Source of the DNA: Paracidovorax oryzae ATCC 19882 | GTDB taxonomy: Bacteria; Pseudomonadota; Gammaproteobacteria; Burkholderiales; Burkholderiaceae_C | Length of the DNA stretch: 64,000 nt | Assembly (NCBI RefSeq): GCF_000687165.1 | Contig: NZ_JMKU01000008.1 | Coordinates: forward strand, 186,001 to 250,000 | Direction of reading: 5' to 3' | Part shown: in pieces, positions 1 to 8,716 of the stretch | Layout: each line of letters begins with the position of its first letter | How positions within the stretch are numbered: the stretch's first letter is position 1 | The notes under the pieces: model-generated | Database searches by the model: none | What the model was told of the DNA's origin: nothing | The model's input: the letters and a program-made list of their open reading frames with translations, nothing else | Made by a program: the position numbers and the translations under genes

Positions 1-147
1 CGAAGGCACCGTGCCGAGGTCGCCGCCGGTCTCGCTGTTCACGCAATCGGCCGATGCCGTGCGGCAAAGTGCGGCCAGCAGGCCCGCGGCCACCAGCGGC
101 AGGGCGACGCACCGGGGCGGCCGTGCAGGGCGTATTGCGGCGGTCAC
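1..147 (-). CDS. Spore coat U-type pilus tip subunit, N-terminal part only (runs off the window)
   Basis: Partial reading frame. It starts with GTG at 147, which overlaps the usher stop codon in a GTGA arrangement, and continues past base 1. The 49 visible residues are a basic N-terminus, a hydrophobic signal segment (LPLVAAGLLAALC) and an Ala-X-Ala-like cleavage region, followed by ADCVNSETGG. A Cys soon after the signal peptide is typical of SCPU (spore coat protein U) pilins. As the last gene after the usher in a Csu-like operon it would be expected to be the CsuE-like tip adhesin; that role is inferred from position because the C-terminus is not visible. Confidence 0.7.
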   Translation of the reverse strand, partial: MTAAIRPARPPRCVALPLVAAGLLAALCRTASADCVNSETGGDLGTVPS

Positions 148-2564
148 AGCGTGTCCCCTGCGGCACTGGCTGCAGAAGGCGGTGCACTGCCCTCGCGGCA
201 GACCACGCGCAGGTCGCGTTGCGTCGCGTGCTCCGCGGCATCGAAGGCGGCCCGGCATTCCCGCCCGTCGGGCGTGCGCACCGCGAGCGTGTTGCGCGTG
301 TGCAGCGCGGTCAGGTAGACCACGCCGTCCCACCCCACCACCGTGGGCACCTGGCCCTGCTCGTGCACGACGGCGCTGCCCGGCGGCAGCGGCACGCCAT
401 CCGAGTCCACCAGCGTGAGGGTGGCCGTGCGCATGCGCAGCACCGGCATGCGCACCAGCGTGCCCGTGCCCCGCGCCACGGCCACCCGGCGTTCCAGCGC
501 GGGCGTGTGCACGTCCGGCGGAAGCGACAGCGGATCGATCGCATAGCGCGCGGGATAGTAGGCCGGCACGTTGGGCACCAGCAGGTAGCCCCGCCCGTCG
601 GTGCGTCCCGCGGGCTGGTGGTTGACCGTGATCGGCACGCCGGGCGCGCCGTCCGTCGATACGAGCGCGAAGCCGTCCGTGACGCGGTTGGCCGCGAACA
701 CGTAGCCATCCATGGCGCCCAGCGATCCGGAGGCGCCCGCCCAGTGCGTGGTGTCCGCGGCCGCGCCGAAAAGTCCGCCCTGCACCATGCCGTGCCGGCC
801 CTGGTACTGCGCACTCGCGAGGCGGTAGTTGCCGCCCATGCCGCCGGCGGGGGCGCCGCCGCGGGTCTGGGCGATGCGCCAGCCGAAGCCGCCGTCGCTC
901 GGCAGGCTGCGCTGCAGCCCCAGTTCCCCCTGCGTCCGTCCGCCGGTGTGCGCCGCGGCGGCCTGCGCCGTCAGCAGTGGGTCGAGCAGGTACGTCAGCT
1001 GGGCGCGGACCTGCGTCTCCCCGGTCTCGACGGTGCGGCCCGCAGTCAGCGAAAAGAAGGCGTCGCGCCCGAGGGGCGTGCTGTAGCTGGCGTAAGCGAG
1101 CCGGCTGCGCTCCGTGCCCGCGCCGCGCAGATCGACCCATCCCGCGCCCAGCGACGCGGAGCCGACCACCAGGCTCGCGTTCACCTGCCGGCTGAGGCGG
1201 GATGGCTGCAGGCTGCCGCCGTAGTCCGCGGCATCTCCGAAGCCGTGCAGGCGGCGCGTCTCCAGCAGCGAGATGCCGCCGCGCGGCGTGTTGTACTGGT
1301 AGCCCGCGCTCCACTGCCAGCCGCCGCTGCGGTCCGGAAGCGCGGTGTCGCCGGGCACCGCGCGGCCATAGGTGAGCGAGGCGTTGAACACGCCCAGGGT
1401 GCCCCAGCGCACGAGCCCGCCCGCGCCCAGCACGCCCAGGCCCCGGGCGGCCTGGGCCTGGGCCTCGACCGTGACGGCATCGGTCACGCCCCGCCGCAAC
1501 ACGCCTGCAGCGAGCGGCCGCCCGTAGGCGAAGCTGCGCAGGCCGTAGCCGCGCCGCAGCGCCCCCACGGAAACCGAATAGTCGGTCCACCCGGGCCGCA
1601 ACAGCTGGCTGCTGACGTAGAACGGCACGGACGTCACCACCTGGCGGCCCAGGGCATCGGTGGTGACCACGGACGCCATGCCGGCGCCGTTCACGGCCGG
1701 CAATTCGCCCAGTGTGAACGGTCCGGGCTGCACGGTGTGCCGGCTGGCGCGGAAGCCGTTGACGAAGACGTCCACCGCCGACGGCACGGCCGCCTGCCCG
1801 GCGAACTCGGGCATCGGATACGTCACCAGATCGGGCCGTGCGGCGAAGTTGCGCGCCCATTGCACTCCGCCCAGGCGCACGGGCGTGGTCCATGGCAGGG
1901 CGCCGGTGATCAGGTCCCCCGCAGTCCAGGCCGTGGCACTGCCGGCGTCGATATCCGTCCAGGCGGTTTCGTAGCGCAGGTAGCCGTTGCCGCTGCCGCC
2001 GTCCACGCGGCGCAGGACGCCCGTGTGGGAAACCACCCCGTGCAGCCCGAAAAAGCGCTGCTCCGACCACAGCGAGGCGGCCGTGCGGCCCTGGGTGCGC
2101 GTGGCGTAGAACTCGTAGTTCATCAGCAGTCCGGTGCCCCGGGAGAGGGCCACATCCTCCGGGGATTCCCCGGCCAGCCGCTGCATGGGCAGCCACTGCG
2201 CCGGCACGTCGATGCGCAGGCGCTGCGCGAGGCTGTCATAGGCCACGGAAACGCCCGGCAGCGTGTCCACGGCCACTGGCGTGCCGTCGGGCTGGTCGGT
2301 CTGCACATGCAGGCGCCGCAGCATGGCCGCATCGATCTCGAAATGCGATCCACGCTGGCGGACCGCGACGAGCCCTTCCCCGGGCCGGCCGTTCACTTCC
2401 ACCTCCAGGTAGAGGGCGGTGGCCTCCGTGGATGCGCCCGCGGCGGAGGGCGGCGGCGGAAGGTCGCCTGCGCACAGCCATTGGGGAAGGCAGGCCAGGA
2501 ACGCCGCCAGCCCGCGGGCACGCGCCGGGGCAGCGCGGTGGCCCGCGGTGTCATGGCTCGGCAC
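144..2564 (-). CDS. Outer-membrane fimbrial usher of an archaic (Csu-like) chaperone-usher pilus
   Basis: About 806 residues, the normal size for a FimD/PapC/CsuD-class usher. It forms the outer-membrane pore that recruits chaperone-subunit complexes and assembles the pilus. A signal peptide (GLAAFLACLPQWLCAG) is followed by a periplasmic N-domain (YLEVEVNG, near residue 50), a long beta-barrel rich in alternating aromatic/Gly strands and FVNGFRASRHTV in the plug region, and C-terminal domains ending with two Cys (REC and VVC). The chosen start is GTG at 2564, which overlaps the chaperone stop by 14 bases; there is no in-frame ATG close by, and longer versions run deep into the chaperone gene. 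Function is secure from length, context and domain pattern; the subfamily assignment rests on neighbouring SCPU genes. Confidence 0.88.
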   Translation of the reverse strand: MPSHDTAGHRAAPARARGLAAFLACLPQWLCAGDLPPPPSAAGASTEATALYLEVEVNGRPGEGLVAVRQRGSHFEIDAAMLRRLHVQTDQPDGTPVAVDTLPGVSVAYDSLAQRLRIDVPAQWLPMQRLAGESPEDVALSRGTGLLMNYEFYATRTQGRTAASLWSEQRFFGLHGVVSHTGVLRRVDGGSGNGYLRYETAWTDIDAGSATAWTAGDLITGALPWTTPVRLGGVQWARNFAARPDLVTYPMPEFAGQAAVPSAVDVFVNGFRASRHTVQPGPFTLGELPAVNGAGMASVVTTDALGRQVVTSVPFYVSSQLLRPGWTDYSVSVGALRRGYGLRSFAYGRPLAAGVLRRGVTDAVTVEAQAQAARGLGVLGAGGLVRWGTLGVFNASLTYGRAVPGDTALPDRSGGWQWSAGYQYNTPRGGISLLETRRLHGFGDAADYGGSLQPSRLSRQVNASLVVGSASLGAGWVDLRGAGTERSRLAYASYSTPLGRDAFFSLTAGRTVETGETQVRAQLTYLLDPLLTAQAAAAHTGGRTQGELGLQRSLPSDGGFGWRIAQTRGGAPAGGMGGNYRLASAQYQGRHGMVQGGLFGAAADTTHWAGASGSLGAMDGYVFAANRVTDGFALVSTDGAPGVPITVNHQPAGRTDGRGYLLVPNVPAYYPARYAIDPLSLPPDVHTPALERRVAVARGTGTLVRMPVLRMRTATLTLVDSDGVPLPPGSAVVHEQGQVPTVVGWDGVVYLTALHTRNTLAVRTPDGRECRAAFDAAEHATQRDLRVVCREGSAPPSAASAAGDTL

Positions 2565-3357
2565 GGGGCAGGGGCGCCTCGCGCCCGTTGATGGTGGCAA
2601 GCAGTTCCGGCTTCGCGGGGGGAGGCTGGTCCAGCACCCAGCGCCGCTGGCTGTGCGGCAGCACGTAGCCGAGCAGCCCCGGGGTGACGACTGGCCCGTC
2701 CCGGCCCGGGGCCTGCCAGCGCACGGCCGTGAGCCGCGCATGGCCGGCGCCCGTGTTGCGGACCACGAGGTGCTGCCTGCCGTCCGGGCTGCGGTCCACG
2801 CTCCAGCGCAGCTCCGGCTCCAGCGTGTCGCCCGGGGCCATGGAGGACAGCAGGTCCGCGTGGGTGGCGGGCATGCGCGGGCCCAGCGTGCCGGGGGCAT
2901 AGACGAACAGCGGGATCGCATAGCGGATCTGCAGCCGCACGCCGAACTGGGCGGGGGACGCTGCCCGCGAGGCACCCTGCATGGCTCCCGGGGCGGCGGG
3001 CGGCGCCGGCAATTCGTCGAGCAGCACCCGGAAGGCCTGCTCCTGCCCGGGCGGTACGGGTTGGGTCGCGATGAGCCGCACCATCTGCCGCGCCCCCGGC
3101 GGAATCTGGCTGATGGGCGGGCTCGCCACCACCGCCTGCTGGGGCGTGAAGCGGTCGTCGCCCTCTTCCTGGCGCCAGGCGAACACCCGGGCCTGCATGG
3201 CCACCGGCTCCGTCCCCCGGTTCTCCACCCAGAGCGCGACGGCCCGCTGCTCGCCCGCGATGACGGGATCCACCGGCCAGATCATCAGCGGGGCCGCCGC
3301 CTGCGCCGTCCCCGGCAGGGCCGGCAACAGCGCCCATGCCAGTGCCGCGGCCATCAT
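2551..3357 (-). CDS. Periplasmic pilus assembly chaperone (PapD/CsuC-like)
   Basis: 268 residues from ATG at 3357 (a second ATG follows directly). The signal peptide ALAWALLPALPGTAQA is followed by an Ig-like domain: PLMIWPVDPVIAG is the first strand, and ALWVENRGTEPVAMQARVF is the usual chaperone strand pattern. RQMVRLIATQPVPPGQEQAFRVLLDELP matches the F1-G1 donor-strand region and the conserved ERxF-like segment. A second beta domain with HLVVRNTGAGHARL follows. It would cap pilin subunits by donor-strand complementation and hand them to the usher encoded just downstream, whose start overlaps this gene. Longer in-frame versions that extend into the pilin gene are rejected because they put the signal peptide in the middle of the protein. 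Confidence 0.87.
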   Translation of the reverse strand: MMAAALAWALLPALPGTAQAAAPLMIWPVDPVIAGEQRAVALWVENRGTEPVAMQARVFAWRQEEGDDRFTPQQAVVASPPISQIPPGARQMVRLIATQPVPPGQEQAFRVLLDELPAPPAAPGAMQGASRAASPAQFGVRLQIRYAIPLFVYAPGTLGPRMPATHADLLSSMAPGDTLEPELRWSVDRSPDGRQHLVVRNTGAGHARLTAVRWQAPGRDGPVVTPGLLGYVLPHSQRRWVLDQPPPAKPELLATINGREAPLPRAEP

Positions 3358-3410
3358 CCGCAGGCAGGCCCTGCGGTCCGGGCTGTGCGGGGGGGACGGC
3401 GGACCGGTAT

Positions 3411-3998
3411 CTACCACGACAGCGTCACCTGTACCGTATCGGTATAGACGCCTGCCGGCAGGCCGAATCCGGGGAACGTGGCCGTGCCCTGGAACGGCAG
3501 GGCGGCGGCACTGCCGCCGAGCGTGAGGCCGGCAGGCACGTTCGGGACGAGCGCCGTGGCGGGGGCCGTGGCCAGTGCCAGTGCGTAGGGCACATAGGCG
3601 CCCGCGTTGTTGGAGAGCCTGCGCTGGCTGCCCTGGGCGTTCTGCCCCGCATCCGCCGCCACCTGCACGGCCGTGCCCGGGGTGCACTGGATCAGTGCTT
3701 GCCCGCCGGCTCCGGAGCCGGAGAGCCGCGTCTCGCTGCCGGTGCGGACGGCGGAGTGCGTGCCGAAATCGATCGTGCCGAAATTCACGCCCGTGACCTG
3801 CCCTGCAGCGCCCGACACCAGGCAGCCGCGCACGATGGTGGCGTTCACCGACAGGGTGGCCGTGGTCGGGATCGTGGCGGGCACCGCGGGCAGCGACAGC
3901 AGCGTGGCCAGGCACAGCGGCGGCACGGCAGAAGGCCGCACTGCCGGCCGGCCGGCAGCCCGCCCGCGCCACGCCGCGGCGCGGATGGCATGTGGCAT
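3411..3998 (-). CDS. Spore coat U-domain pilin subunit
   Basis: 195 residues, ATG at 3998 with GGGAGA about 8 bases upstream. The signal peptide (LCLATLLSLPAVPA) is followed by an SCPU domain: ATLSVNATIVRGCLV, then VNFGTIDFGTHS, which is the typical FGxxDF motif after the first Cys, then QALIQCTPGT with the second Cys, and the C-terminal GVYTDTVQVTLSW that closes SCPU pilins and acts as the donor-strand-complemented end. It is 48 bases from the preceding pilin and 53 bases from the chaperone, so it is very likely co-transcribed. In Csu operons such genes encode major or minor pilins; which of the two pilins here is the major rod subunit cannot be read from the sequence. Confidence 0.85.
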   Translation of the reverse strand: MPHAIRAAAWRGRAAGRPAVRPSAVPPLCLATLLSLPAVPATIPTTATLSVNATIVRGCLVSGAAGQVTGVNFGTIDFGTHSAVRTGSETRLSGSGAGGQALIQCTPGTAVQVAADAGQNAQGSQRRLSNNAGAYVPYALALATAPATALVPNVPAGLTLGGSAAALPFQGTATFPGFGLPAGVYTDTVQVTLSW

Positions 3999-4042
3999 CG
4001 AAAGATCTCCCTCGCCGCCGGAGGTACCGGCGGCCCTTTATT

Positions 4043-4660
4043 TCAGAAGGTCAGCGTGACCTGGAGCTGGTCGGTGTAGAGGCCCGCGGGGAGCGCCACC
4101 GCATTGGTCTTGTTCACCAGGCCATAGATGGGCAGGGTGAACGGATTGCCCGCGGAAGGCACGGCGATGCCCGTCACGGCTGTGGATGCGGTGTAAGGCA
4201 CCGTGTGGCCCGGGTCGCGGTACACGTCGTACGGCAGGAAGGCGCTGCCGTTGGACATCGCGCGCGTGCCCGTGCCGATGCCGGCGCCTTGTCCGGCATG
4301 CGTGCCGCTGTCGATCGTGATGCTGAACGCGGTGATCTCGGGCGAGCACACGATCTGCGTGGCGCCTGCACCGCCTTCGCCGCCGCTGGCCGTCGCGGTG
4401 GCCGTGCCCACGAAGGTCGCGGGCCGGGATCCGAAGTCCAGCGTGCCGAAATCCGCGCCCGACACCGTTCCCGGGCCGCCGTTGATCACGCAGCCGGATG
4501 TGAGCATCATGCGCGCGCCGAGCACTCCCGACAGCGTGGCGGCGCCGAGCGGCGCGGCGCCTGCGGCCAGTGCCAGCACGCCTGCGGCGGCCAGGGTGCG
4601 GGCCCTGCGCCCGGCGATCCGGCACCGCCGCGGTGCCGGATGGGTGGATATCGCTTCCAT
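4043..4660 (-). CDS. Spore coat U-domain pilin subunit, first gene of the pilus operon
   Basis: 205 residues from ATG at 4660, which has AGGAGA 6-8 bases upstream; a longer frame begins at 4786 but lacks a ribosome site. The signal peptide LAAAGVLALAAGAAPLGA is followed by an SCPU domain: LTSGCVINGG (first Cys), ADFGTLDFGSRP (the FGxxDFG signature), TQIVCSPEITAF (second Cys) and a terminal GLYTDQLQVTLTF. It resembles the downstream SCPU gene in layout but has a Gly/Ala-rich insert near residue 110. As promoter-proximal gene it may encode the most abundant subunit (CsuA/B-like), which is an inference from operon position. Confidence 0.85.
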   Translation of the reverse strand: MEAISTHPAPRRCRIAGRRARTLAAAGVLALAAGAAPLGAATLSGVLGARMMLTSGCVINGGPGTVSGADFGTLDFGSRPATFVGTATATASGGEGGAGATQIVCSPEITAFSITIDSGTHAGQGAGIGTGTRAMSNGSAFLPYDVYRDPGHTVPYTASTAVTGIAVPSAGNPFTLPIYGLVNKTNAVALPAGLYTDQLQVTLTF

Positions 4661-4919
4661 CGCTTTCTCCTCCACAGAAAAAAACCGGTGCGGAAGCGGC
4701 GGCCCGTGCCGCTCGCCGCCGTCCGTGGCGTTTTTGCCCCTGCCCCCTGAAAAGCTGCTTCCTGCGGGAAGCCACGGGTGGATCAAGCCACCTCTGATGT
4801 ACCGTTGTACTGCATGTTAAGAGCGATGGGAATGCCTGCGTATAGGTGAAATTCCAGAGAAAGCGTTGGCCGCCGCCGACGGGCTGCGTTACTGCCGGGC
4901 TGCTTCGGCGCGGCGCCGG
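4661..4919. other. Intergenic region ahead of the pilus operon
   Basis: These 259 bases separate the pilus operon from the upstream hydrolase, which is transcribed in the same direction. The stretch from about 4795 to 4860 is noticeably more AT-rich than its surroundings and holds GTAC-CGTT-GTAC at 4799-4810. It is the likely promoter region of the pilus operon, but no convincing -35/-10 pair could be picked out. No gene or terminator with a T-run is visible. Confidence 0.35.
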
Positions 4920-5843
4920 CTAGCGCCGCAGCAGGGCCTGGCGCAGCAGCCGGGCCGCGCGGTCGCGGATCCGGAAGGGGCTGTGCCCCGGTGCAGGCCG
5001 CGATTTCGCGCGGATGCAGGCCGCGAGGAAATCATGCAGGATGGGTGCGTCGTCCATGGTCTGCGAGGCGCCGGGCTTGAAGAATTCCGGGTGCCACTGC
5101 GTCGCGGCGATGTAGCCGCGTCCGGAATGGGCATTGCGGCGGATCGCCTCGGGCACGCCGTCGGGATGGCTCCAGGCCTCGATCTCGAAGCCGGGCGCCA
5201 GGTTCTTGATGCCCTGGTGGTGGATGCTGTTGACCACCATGCGCGGCTGCTGGGGATACAGCTGCGACAGCCGCGTGCCGGGCACGATCTCCACCTCGTG
5301 GAAGTGCTGGTCGTACGTGACCGCATTGCGGTGCTGCTGGGCCCCGGGATGCTGGGTCTCGATGTCCTGGTAGAGCGTGCCGCCGAAGGCGACGTTGATG
5401 AGCTGCAGCCCCCGGCACACGCCGAAGATCGGCTTGCCTGCCTGCTCGAAGGCCTCCACCACGGCCAGGTCGTACAGGTCGCGGATGCGGTCGCCGAGCC
5501 AGGCATCCTTCAGCGGTACCTCGCCATAGCTGCCGGGCCACACGTCGGCGCCGCCATGCATCACGACGCCATCCAGCCATTCGGCGTAGTGGGCGAGGGT
5601 CACGTCGCCGCGGGCCGTTTCGCCGGTCGGGCAGGGCACCATGACGACCATCGCGCCGGCCGACATGATCCAGTGCGCGATGGATTGTTCGACGTACTGC
5701 AGCGTCTTGTTGGTGAACAGCGACCGGGCGGGGTCGGCATGCGAGAAGCAGGCCGACAGCCCGATCTTGAGCCGCTGGGCGGCCGGAAGTGCCGGGGCGC
5801 GCCGCGCGGGGGGCGTGCCGCGGAAAGGGGGAACATCAAGCAT
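4920..5843 (-). CDS. Gamma-glutamyl-gamma-aminobutyrate hydrolase-like peptidase C26 (class I glutamine amidotransferase fold)
   Basis: 307 residues. The nucleophile elbow GVCRGLQ lies near residue 145, the catalytic His in ATQWHPEF near residue 245, and the conserved DGVVMHGGADVWP oxyanion region near residue 95. This is the layout of PuuD/peptidase C26 enzymes, which hydrolyse gamma-glutamyl amides such as gamma-glutamyl-GABA in putrescine breakdown. No other puu gene is nearby, so the physiological substrate is uncertain. The C-terminal 35 residues after HDFLAACIRAK are basic (RDRAARLLRQALLRR) and extend beyond the fold. It has its own 250-base upstream region shared with the divergent HPF-like gene. 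Confidence 0.82.
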   Translation of the reverse strand: MLDVPPFRGTPPARRAPALPAAQRLKIGLSACFSHADPARSLFTNKTLQYVEQSIAHWIMSAGAMVVMVPCPTGETARGDVTLAHYAEWLDGVVMHGGADVWPGSYGEVPLKDAWLGDRIRDLYDLAVVEAFEQAGKPIFGVCRGLQLINVAFGGTLYQDIETQHPGAQQHRNAVTYDQHFHEVEIVPGTRLSQLYPQQPRMVVNSIHHQGIKNLAPGFEIEAWSHPDGVPEAIRRNAHSGRGYIAATQWHPEFFKPGASQTMDDAPILHDFLAACIRAKSRPAPGHSPFRIRDRAARLLRQALLRR

Positions 5844-6093
5844 GGGGAATTTTTAGCCCATCCCGCGCGACTCTGCTGTAGGAACCCGCCGCCCGCTCGC
5901 CGGGGTCTCGTGCCTTTCATGCCCTGCTTTCACCGGCCCATGCGGGCGGCGAACGTGCGTGCCGTTGTGCGTGAGATTGCGCGTTCCGTCACCTTTGGAA
6001 GCACAGCCGTGGCCGGCACCTCTTGCATTTCCGGAAGCCGCCGCGACTCTCGGGGTGACAGCACCTTTTTTCGTTCCCACCGAGGAGGCATCC

Positions 6094-6441
6094 ATGCAAG
6101 TACAGGTCCAGCACGACGAACACATCCAGGGCGGCGAGTCGCTCGTCCAATGGGTCCAGACCGAAACCGCCAGCCGGCTGGCGCGCTTCCGCGACCATCT
6201 GACCCGCGTGGAAGTGCATCTGTCGGACCTCGATGCCGGCAAGTCCGGCGGAGGAGACAAGCGCTGCGTGGCCGAGGCGCGGCTCGCCGGGCGGCAGCCG
6301 ATCGCCGTGAACGCCGATGCCGACAAGGTTGCAGATGCCTTCATGGCGGCCGTGGAGAAGCTGGCCCGTGCCATCGATACCGACCTGGGCCGGCTGAAGG
6401 ACAAGAACGGCCGCGAAACCATCCGCACCGTCGCGGAGTAA
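6094..6441 (+). CDS. HPF/RaiA-family ribosome-associated protein
   Basis: 115 residues from ATG at 6094, preceded by GAGGAGG about 6 bases upstream; longer frames to the left lack a ribosome site. MQVQVQHDEHIQG begins the beta strand of the S30AE/YfiA fold. TRVEVHLSDLDAGK and CVAEARLAGRQPIAVNADAD follow the usual beta-beta-alpha order, and AFMAAVEKLARAIDTDLGRLK is the second helix. The family binds the 30S decoding centre and promotes hibernation. This copy is divergent from the canonical short HPF at 49823 and lacks its basic KDR segment. It is monocistronic, so its exact role is unknown. Confidence 0.72.
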   Translation: MQVQVQHDEHIQGGESLVQWVQTETASRLARFRDHLTRVEVHLSDLDAGKSGGGDKRCVAEARLAGRQPIAVNADADKVADAFMAAVEKLARAIDTDLGRLKDKNGRETIRTVAE

Positions 6442-6509
6442 GAGGGGGCGGCCGGCACGGCCGTGTCCGCCGCCGCAGCGACTTGCGGGGCGTTGGCCCC
6501 CGCTGCGCT

Positions 6510-7415
6510 TCAGGCGCCGCGTCCGGCGCGGCCTTGCGCGATGCGCCGGCGGGGCCCCGTGGCCGGCGCCTCGACCATCCGCCCGCTGCGCTCGGCCGCG
6601 CCCTGCGCCAGCTCGCCGATCAGCGCCGCCTCCGGCAGGTTCTTCCAGTAGCGCACCGGCATCTCGCGCCGCATCATGTCCAGCTTGAGGCGCGCGGGGT
6701 TGAAGGTGTGCCGGTAATAGGTCAGCCAGAGCGCTTCGCCGGCATCGGGGGGCGGGGCATCGGCGCGCGTGGCGCCCGGCCCGGTCTGCAGCGTGGCACC
6801 GTCCCAGTGCAGGCTGCATTCGGGCGTGAGCAGCGCCCAGCGCATCTGGGTGAAGCGTTGTACGAAGAAGGCGGCGTTGGTCCGCACGATGAAATGGTCC
6901 GGCTCGAACCAGGCCACGTGCAGCGGGCCGGCGCCGCCATCCTCCACCGGGCGGAAGCGCACGAAGGCCCGCATCTTGTGCATGTCCCGCCGCACGGCGG
7001 CGGCCATCTGCCGCACGCGCGCGATGTCCGCGTCCAGCGGGTCGTGGCGCAGCGCCGGTTCGTGCGCCATGCGCCAGAGCGCGCGGTAGAGCAAGGCGAA
7101 GCGGGCCGGGTCGCGGTGCAGGCAGGCGCTCTCGCACAGCGCGAGGAAGGCCCGCGGCACATGCACGGGCGTGCCAGCCGGCTCCCCTGCGCCTTCCGGG
7201 CCCGGTGGTGGCGTGGCGCCCTGCGTGCCGCCGGCCGCGTGCCAGGCATCGGCAGCGCCGAAGAGATCGTCTTCCGCCCCGCCGGTGACCTGCCAGACCA
7301 CCTGTTTCGGCACCAATCCGGCATGCAGGCAGGCGCGTGCGCCCGCCCGGAAACCCTGCCAGTCGGCAGGGTGCTGCAGGACGACGGTACGGTGCGCGGT
7401 GCCGTCGGCGGTCAT
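6510..7415 (-). CDS. DUF4130-family putative DNA metabolism protein (TIGR03915-type)
   Basis: 301 residues, ATG at 7415 overlapping the stop of the radical-SAM gene by ATGA, so translation is coupled. Recognisable family features are the central HKMRAFVRFR segment, AWFEPDHFIVRTNAAFFVQRF, and the C-terminal YYRHTFNPARLKLDMMRREMPVRYWKNLPEA region, which is characteristic of the family that is often fused to, or encoded beside, UdgX-type uracil-DNA glycosylases. Its partner here is the radical-SAM protein of the same two-gene system. The biochemical activity is not established. A role in DNA repair is inferred from the family context and from the LexA-type box ahead of the operon. Confidence 0.78.
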   Translation of the reverse strand: MTADGTAHRTVVLQHPADWQGFRAGARACLHAGLVPKQVVWQVTGGAEDDLFGAADAWHAAGGTQGATPPPGPEGAGEPAGTPVHVPRAFLALCESACLHRDPARFALLYRALWRMAHEPALRHDPLDADIARVRQMAAAVRRDMHKMRAFVRFRPVEDGGAGPLHVAWFEPDHFIVRTNAAFFVQRFTQMRWALLTPECSLHWDGATLQTGPGATRADAPPPDAGEALWLTYYRHTFNPARLKLDMMRREMPVRYWKNLPEAALIGELAQGAAERSGRMVEAPATGPRRRIAQGRAGRGA

Positions 7416-8716
7416 GCGAACAGGCGGGCTTGCGACGGCTGCGGCGACAGCCAGGCGCGCAGGCGTGCCGGATCGCGCAGCCGCTCGGCCGGGCGGTGGT
7501 CGGCCACGCAGACGAAGGGCAGCACGCGGGACAGGGGCACGTGCAGCCGGCCCAGGTCGGCATGGCCCAGCCGGCGCACGCGCCGGGCGGCCAGCAGGCG
7601 CTCCACCGTGCGCACGCCCAGGCCGGGCACGCGCAGCAGCCGTTCGCGCGCCGCGGTGTTCAGGTCCACGGGGAAGTGCTCCGGGTGCGCCACGGCCCAG
7701 GCGAGCTTGGGGTCCATGTCCAGCGACAGCATGCCGCCCGTCCCGTCGCCCTGCGGCGCGGGCGGCACGATCTCGTCGTGGGTGAAACCGTAGAAGCGCA
7801 TGAGCCAGTCGGCTTGGTAGAGCCGGTGCTCGCGCACCAGTGGCGGCGCGGCCAGGGGCAGGGCGCGCGGGGCATCGGGAATGGGGCTGAAGGCGGAGTA
7901 GTACACGCGGCGCAGGCCGAAGCCTCCATAGAGCCGTGCGCTCGTGGCCAGGATGGTGCGGTCGTCCGCGCCGTCCGCGCCCACGATCATCTGCGTGCTT
8001 TGCCCGCCCGGCGCGAAGCGCGGCGCCTCGGCCCGCCGGGCGCGGCCGGGCAGTGAGACGATGCGCTCCGTGCCGGCACGCGGCCCCTGCTGCTGCGCCC
8101 GCGCCTGCCGTGCTTCGTCGATGTGCACCGCCAGGCGGCCCATGGAGCGCTGGATGGCTGTGCCGTCCTTCTCGGGCGCCAGCGCTGCCAGTCCCTGGGA
8201 GGTGGGCAACTCGATGTTGATGCTCAGCCGGTCGGCGTAGCGGCCCGCGCGCTCCAGCAACTCGGGGGCGGCGTCCGGGATCGTCTTGAGGTGGATGTAG
8301 CCGCGGAAATCGTGGTCCTCGCGCAGCGCCCGGGCCACTTCCACCACACGCTCCATGGTGTAGTCGGGGTTCTGGATGATGCCGCTGGAGAGGAACAGCC
8401 CTTCGATGCAGTTGCGGCGATAGAAGTCCAGCGTGAGATCCACCACCTCCCGCACCGAGAAGCGGGCGCGTGGCACGTTGCTGCTGACGCGGTTCACGCA
8501 ATAGAGGCAGTCGTACTGGCAGTAGTTGGTGAGCAGGATCTTGAGCAGCGAGATGCACCGCCCGTCGGGCGCATAGCTGTGGCAGATGCCCATGCCCTCC
8601 GTCGACCCGATGCCCTTGCCGCCCACGGAGTTGCGCGCCGACGTGCCGCTGGAGGCGCACGATGCGTCGTATTTGGCGGCGTCCGCGAGGATGGCGAGCT
8701 TGGATAAGGTGGACAC
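7412..8716 (-). CDS. Putative DNA modification/repair radical SAM protein (TIGR03916-type)
   Basis: 434 residues. The radical SAM CX3CX2C cluster is seen as NYCQYDCLYC (Cys66, Cys70, Cys73), preceded by the family-typical ILADAAKYDASCASSG N-terminus and followed by FLSSGI and INIELPT barrel motifs. The C-terminus has a helix-hairpin-helix signature (LLRVPGLGVRTVERLLAARR, about residues 355-375), suggesting DNA binding. The start is GTG at 8716: an in-frame TAA lies 12 bases upstream, so no earlier start is possible, and the conserved residues begin only a few codons later. It is first gene of a two-gene operon with the DUF4130 protein. The GTG overlaps the end of a perfect LexA-type box. Confidence 0.85.
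   Translation of the reverse strand: MSTLSKLAILADAAKYDASCASSGTSARNSVGGKGIGSTEGMGICHSYAPDGRCISLLKILLTNYCQYDCLYCVNRVSSNVPRARFSVREVVDLTLDFYRRNCIEGLFLSSGIIQNPDYTMERVVEVARALREDHDFRGYIHLKTIPDAAPELLERAGRYADRLSINIELPTSQGLAALAPEKDGTAIQRSMGRLAVHIDEARQARAQQQGPRAGTERIVSLPGRARRAEAPRFAPGGQSTQMIVGADGADDRTILATSARLYGGFGLRRVYYSAFSPIPDAPRALPLAAPPLVREHRLYQADWLMRFYGFTHDEIVPPAPQGDGTGGMLSLDMDPKLAWAVAHPEHFPVDLNTAARERLLRVPGLGVRTVERLLAARRVRRLGHADLGRLHVPLSRVLPFVCVADHRPAERLRDPARLRAWLSPQPSQARLFA

Noticed and set aside
54-2591. Long open frame opposite the usher gene
   Set aside because: It mirrors the high-GC usher codons; composition is Arg/Gly/Ala/His-rich without any domain, while the minus strand encodes a full usher.
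4866-7793. 975-residue open frame on the plus strand
   Set aside because: It spans several well-supported genes on both strands and has no recognisable domain; a GC-rich shadow.
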